From an uncultured Polaribacter sp. (GTDB taxonomy: Bacteria; Bacteroidota; Bacteroidia; Flavobacteriales; Flavobacteriaceae), in assembly GCA_937936695.1 (NCBI GenBank), contig CALHCK010000224.1, positions 1 to 8,531 of the forward strand: a stretch of DNA of 8,531 bases. Direction: 5' to 3'. A program made the position numbers and the translations under genes. Shown here one piece after another: positions 6,505 through 8,531 of the stretch; position 1 is the stretch's first letter; each line of letters opens with the position of its first letter. The notes beneath the pieces were generated by a model. The model searched no databases and was not told where the DNA came from. It saw only the letters and a program-made list of their open reading frames with translations.

Positions 6505-7713
6505 ATGGATTATCAACAAACATTAGATTGGATGTTTGCTCAGTTACCTATGTATCAAAAAGAAGGTAAAACTGCGTTTAAAAAAGATTTAACCAATACA
6601 TTAGCTTTGTCAGAATGGTTAAATTATCCAGAAAAAAAGTTTAAAAGTATTCATGTTGGTGGTACTAATGGTAAAGGGTCTACTAGTCATATGTTGGCTT
6701 CTATTTTGCAAGAAGCAGGTTATAAAGTAGGGTTGTACACATCTCCTCATTTAAAAAACTTTACAGAAAGAATACGAATTAATGGAGTTGAGATTCCTGA
6801 GGAAGAGGTTTCTTTATTTATTGATAAAAACAAATCTTTTTTAGAAAAACAGAAGTTGTCTTTTTTTGAAATGACTGTTGGTTTGGCTTTTGATTATTTT
6901 GCAAAGAAAAAGGTTGATATTGCAATTATTGAAGTAGGACTAGGAGGGAGATTAGATTCAACAAATATTATTACTCCTGAAGTATCTGTGATTACAAATA
7001 TAGGATTAGATCATACGCAATTTTTAGGAGAAACCTTACCTGAGATAGCATATGAAAAAGCTGGAATAATTAAAAATAATACGCCAGTTGTAATAGGTGA
7101 AAAACAAGAAGAGGTGAAGTCTGTTTTTGTAAATAAGGCAGATAAAGTAAATGCACCTATATGTTTTGCTTCTGATGACACAATGTTTTATCCGTCAGAT
7201 TTATTAGGAGATTATCAAAAGAATAACGCAAAAACAGCTGTAACAGCAATTAAACAGTTAACAGAGTTTGTTGTTTCTATAGAGCAAATTAAAAAAGGAC
7301 TTTTAAATGTTGTTAAAAATACAAATCTTAAAGGAAGGTGGCAGATTTTAAAGAATACTCCTAAAGTTATTTGTGATACGGCTCATAATAAAGAAGGTTT
7401 AAGTGTTGTTTTAAATCAGCTTAAAAAAGAAAAATATACTAAACTACATATTGTGTTAGGTGTAGTTGCAGACAAGAATTTAGAAAGTATTTTACCCTTA
7501 TTTCCTAAGGATGCTAGTTATTATTTTTGTAAACCTAATATTTCAAGAGGTTTGTCTGAGCAGGTTTTGTCAGAAAAAGCAAAAGGATATAATTTAGAAG
7601 GTGCTTTTTTTAGCTCTGTTAAAAATGCGTTTAGTAAAGCGTTAGAAGCTGCTAATGAGAGTGATATTATATATGTAGGAGGTAGTACATTTGTAGTTGC
7701 TGAAATTATTTAA
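6505..7713 (+). CDS. folC: Bifunctional folylpolyglutamate synthase/dihydrofolate synthase
   Basis: A cytoplasmic Mur-ligase-family enzyme that couples glutamate to dihydropteroate and extends the polyglutamate tail of folates using ATP. It has 402 residues against about 420 for E. coli FolC. The ATP loop GGTNGKGS is at 52-59, followed by TSPHL (79-83) and the RI-x-I-NG segment (89-94). IIEVGLGGRLDSTN (141-154), ITNIGLDHTQFLG (163-175) and EKAGIIK (184-190) match the central domain; Lys185 is in the place of the carbamylated lysine of the family. GRWQ (277-280) and DTAHN (291-295) mark the start of the C-terminal ligase domain. The start is set by MDYQQTLDWMFAQLPMYQ, the normal family N-terminus. 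It ends the exbB-exbD-tonB operon; the link to TonB is positional only. Whether both activities are present cannot be read from the sequence. Confidence 0.95.
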   Translation: MDYQQTLDWMFAQLPMYQKEGKTAFKKDLTNTLALSEWLNYPEKKFKSIHVGGTNGKGSTSHMLASILQEAGYKVGLYTSPHLKNFTERIRINGVEIPEEEVSLFIDKNKSFLEKQKLSFFEMTVGLAFDYFAKKKVDIAIIEVGLGGRLDSTNIITPEVSVITNIGLDHTQFLGETLPEIAYEKAGIIKNNTPVVIGEKQEEVKSVFVNKADKVNAPICFASDDTMFYPSDLLGDYQKNNAKTAVTAIKQLTEFVVSIEQIKKGLLNVVKNTNLKGRWQILKNTPKVICDTAHNKEGLSVVLNQLKKEKYTKLHIVLGVVADKNLESILPLFPKDASYYFCKPNISRGLSEQVLSEKAKGYNLEGAFFSSVKNAFSKALEAANESDIIYVGGSTFVVAEII

Positions 7714-7732
7714 AAATAATTGCTTTTTTTTT
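7704..7732 (+). terminator. Weak terminator-like hairpin at the folC stop
   Basis: AATTATTT (7704-7711) and AAATAATT (7714-7721) form an AT-only 8-bp inverted repeat over the folC TAA. It is followed by GC and nine T (7724-7732). The stem has no GC pair, so stability is low; the T-run and position make it the best candidate for ending the operon. Confidence 0.35.
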
Positions 7733-7735
7733 AGA

Positions 7736-7750
7736 TAGATTTAAAATCTA
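7736..7750. repeat. 15-base palindrome in the tRNA-Val promoter region
   Basis: TAGATTT, one A, and AAATCTA form a perfect inverted repeat ending five bases before the predicted -7 box of the first tRNA gene. It lies where a -33/spacer contact would fall. It could be an operator or a chance AT-rich palindrome. Confidence 0.3.
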
Positions 7751-7754
7751 GTTG

Positions 7755-7762
7755 TATATTTG
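7755..7762 (+). promoter_or_regulatory. -7 promoter box for tRNA-Val
   Basis: TATATTTG matches the Bacteroidota -7 consensus TAnnTTTG exactly and ends 10 bases before the mature tRNA 5' end at 7773, a normal distance for a tRNA transcript start. No good TTTG -33 element is found at 17-21 bases upstream. Confidence 0.6.
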
Positions 7763-7772
7763 CAACCGCTTA

Positions 7773-7850
7773 GGGCAATTAGCTCAGTTGGTTCAGAGCA
7801 CTTGGTTTACACCCAAGGGGTCAGGGGTTCGAATCCCTTATTGCCCACCA
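7773..7850 (+). tRNA. tRNA-Val (anticodon UAC), copy 1, CCA encoded
   Basis: The cloverleaf folds fully: acceptor GGGCAAT (7773-7779) with ATTGCCC (7840-7846), D arm GCTC/GAGC, and anticodon stem CTTGG/CCAAG (7801-7805, 7813-7817). The loop is TTTACAC with anticodon TAC at 7808-7810, which reads valine codons. The T arm AGGGG TTCGAAT CCCTT has one G-U pair. The discriminator is A7847 and the CCA end is encoded at 7848-7850. It lies 59 bases after folC. Confidence 0.97.
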
Positions 7851-7852
7851 AG

Positions 7853-7878
7853 AAAAACTATATATTTATTAGTTTTTT
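7853..7878 (+). terminator. Terminator-like hairpin after tRNA-Val copy 1
   Basis: AAAAACTA (7853-7860) pairs with TAGTTTTT (7870-7877), loop of nine bases, with six T at 7873-7878. It has the same AAAAACT start as the strong hairpin after copy 2 but a shorter, weaker stem. It may only partly stop transcription, allowing read-through into copy 2. Confidence 0.4.
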
Positions 7879-7885
7879 ATTTAAC

Positions 7886-7952
7886 ATTCTTTGTCTAAGC
7901 AGAGTGAAAAAAGCAAAGAATTTTTTATTACTTTTTAATGAGTAAAAAGTAA
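7886..7952. repeat. Two further inverted repeats in the inter-tRNA spacer
   Basis: ATTCTTTG (7886-7893) pairs with CAAAGAAT (7914-7921), followed by a run of six T (7921-7926). TTACTTTTTA (7928-7937) pairs exactly with TAAAAAGTAA (7943-7952) over the 5-base loop ATGAG. With the hairpin at 7853-7878, the 112-base spacer is almost wholly inverted repeats. I see no full promoter match before copy 2; TACATTAA at 7954-7961 is too close to the tRNA and mismatched. Confidence 0.45.
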
Positions 7953-7962
7953 ATACATTAAA

Positions 7963-8037
7963 GGGCAATTAGCTCAGTTGGTTCAGAGCACTTGGTTTAC
8001 ACCCAAGGGGTCAGGGGTTCGAATCCCTTATTGCCCA
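7963..8037 (+). tRNA. tRNA-Val (anticodon UAC), copy 2, CCA not encoded
   Basis: Bases 7963-8037 are identical to copy 1 (7773-7847), so all stems, the TAC anticodon (7998-8000) and the discriminator A8037 are the same. The next three bases are CAA instead of CCA, so the mature 3' end needs trimming and CCA addition by the tRNA nucleotidyltransferase. A strong terminator follows. Copy 2 is probably made by read-through from the copy 1 promoter, or from a promoter I cannot identify. Confidence 0.95.
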
Positions 8038-8042
8038 CAAAG

Positions 8043-8073
8043 AAAAACTTCTACAATTTGTAGAAGTTTTTTT
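8043..8073 (+). terminator. Rho-independent terminator after tRNA-Val copy 2
   Basis: AAAAACTTCTACA (8043-8055) pairs perfectly with TGTAGAAGTTTTT (8059-8071) over a 3-base loop, ending in seven T (8067-8073). The 13-bp stem starts six bases after the discriminator base. Confidence 0.9.
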
Positions 8074-8117
8074 GTTTTTATTAAGACTTGTTTTTAACTA
8101 AGTACCTCTTTTTTTAT

Positions 8118-8125
8118 TACATTTG
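8118..8125 (+). promoter_or_regulatory. -7 promoter box for the epimerase gene
   Basis: TACATTTG matches TAnnTTTG exactly, 35 bases before the ATG at 8161, giving a leader of about 30 bases. No TTTG lies at the ideal 19-base distance; the nearest TTG (8088-8090) is 27 bases upstream, too far. It makes the downstream gene the likely first of its transcription unit. Confidence 0.55.
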
Positions 8126-8160
8126 TGTTTATACGATAGTGATAAAAACAGTTTTTTTAA

Positions 8161-8531
8161 ATGGATATTGAAATATCAGGAAAAAAAATATTAATAACTG
8201 GTGGTGCTGGTTTTATAGGTTCTAATCTAACAGAAGTTCTACTTAATAAAGGGAATAATGTTGTTTGTTTAGATAATTTTTCTACAGGAAAAAGAGAGAA
8301 TATTTCTTCTTTTTTAGAGCATCAGAATTATCAATTGATAGAAGGAGATATTAGAAACTTAGAAGATTGCAATAAAGCAGCTTTTGGAGTAGATTATATT
8401 TTGCATCAAGCTGCTTTAGGGTCTGTTCCTAGATCTATAAAAGATCCGATAACTACTAATGATGTTAATGTTTCGGGTTTTTTAAATATGTTAGTTGCAG
8501 CAAGAGATAATAAAGTAAAAAGGTTTGTGTA
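8161..8531 (+). CDS. wbpP: UDP-GlcNAc/UDP-GlcNAcA 4-epimerase, WbpP/TviC type (3' end outside window)
   Basis: The first 123 residues of an extended short-chain dehydrogenase that interconverts 4-epimers of nucleotide sugars with bound NAD, feeding capsule, O-antigen or exopolysaccharide synthesis in the cytoplasm. Residues 9-22 (KILITGGAGFIGSN) form the Rossmann strand and the GxxGxxG loop. LDNFSTGKREN (38-48) carries the Asp that binds the NAD ribose. GDIRNLEDC (64-72) and DYILHQAALGSVPRS (79-93) continue the fold. The ALGSVPRS motif followed by DP, then VNVSGFLNML, is characteristic of the WbpP/TviC/Gne subgroup rather than GalE. The catalytic Ser and YxxxK lie beyond the edge. The start is set by a short leader helix before the Rossmann strand; no earlier in-frame start is likely given the promoter. 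Substrate choice between UDP-GlcNAc and its uronic acid is uncertain. Confidence 0.85.
   Translation, partial: MDIEISGKKILITGGAGFIGSNLTEVLLNKGNNVVCLDNFSTGKRENISSFLEHQNYQLIEGDIRNLEDCNKAAFGVDYILHQAALGSVPRSIKDPITTNDVNVSGFLNMLVAARDNKVKRFV

Larger units (their letters stand above)
7772..8049 (+). repeat. Tandem 88-base direct repeat carrying the tRNA-Val genes
   Basis: Bases 7772-7859 and 7962-8049 match at 87 of 88 positions. The single difference is C7849 against A8039, within the CCA end. The match runs one base before the tRNA and continues nine bases past the CCA position (AGAAAAACT), into the base of each terminator hairpin. The unit spacing is 190 bases. Confidence 0.93.

Noticed and set aside
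7760..7945. 61-codon open frame over the first tRNA-Val
   Set aside because: It reads through a complete tRNA cloverleaf and gives the familiar SSVGSEHL-type false peptide produced when tRNA genes are translated.
7772..8049. Repeats as a CRISPR array or integration att sites
   Set aside because: The two repeats are full tRNA genes, only two copies exist, and no integrase or cas gene is present in the window.

Overview
The window looks like ordinary chromosome from a marine-type member of the Flavobacteriaceae (Bacteroidota). The DNA is very AT-rich. Genes lack clear Shine-Dalgarno sequences. Several intergenic regions carry the Bacteroidota sigma-A promoter pattern (TTTG, about 19 bases, TAnnTTTG). 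The proteins (NhaB, a flavobacterial-style ExbB/ExbD/TonB set, FolC, AnmK) fit that group. The genus cannot be fixed from the sequence alone.

Layout. Bases 2-289 hold the 3' end of truA (tRNA pseudouridine synthase). A 119-base convergent gap with nested inverted repeats follows. An acyl-CoA dehydrogenase gene lies on the minus strand (409-1551), divergent from anmK (1644-2702), which recycles anhydro-MurNAc from cell-wall turnover. nhaB (2889-4361), a Na+/H+ antiporter, has its own near-perfect promoter, a leader of about 130 bases and a strong terminator. Next is a tight block exbB-exbD-tonB-folC (4473-7713). The first three genes build an inner-membrane motor that energises outer-membrane TonB-dependent transporters; folC (folate polyglutamylation) follows tonB with a 10-base gap. 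Two nearly identical tRNA-Val(UAC) genes lie in tandem (7773-7850 and 7963-8037), each followed by a hairpin. The window ends inside a WbpP/TviC-type nucleotide-sugar 4-epimerase gene (8161 to the edge), probably the first visible gene of a surface-polysaccharide region.

Functionally this is housekeeping: tRNA modification, acyl-CoA oxidation, murein recycling, sodium/proton balance, TonB energisation, folate metabolism, tRNA supply and nucleotide-sugar synthesis. I found no evidence of a new defence, mobile or secondary-metabolite system. The most notable details are a textbook EF-hand-like loop in a loop of NhaB, a charge-segregated TonB linker with a DNA hexamer repeat, a recent-looking tandem tRNA duplication whose copies differ only in the encoded CCA end, and a 13-bp perfect inverted repeat at the end of truA.
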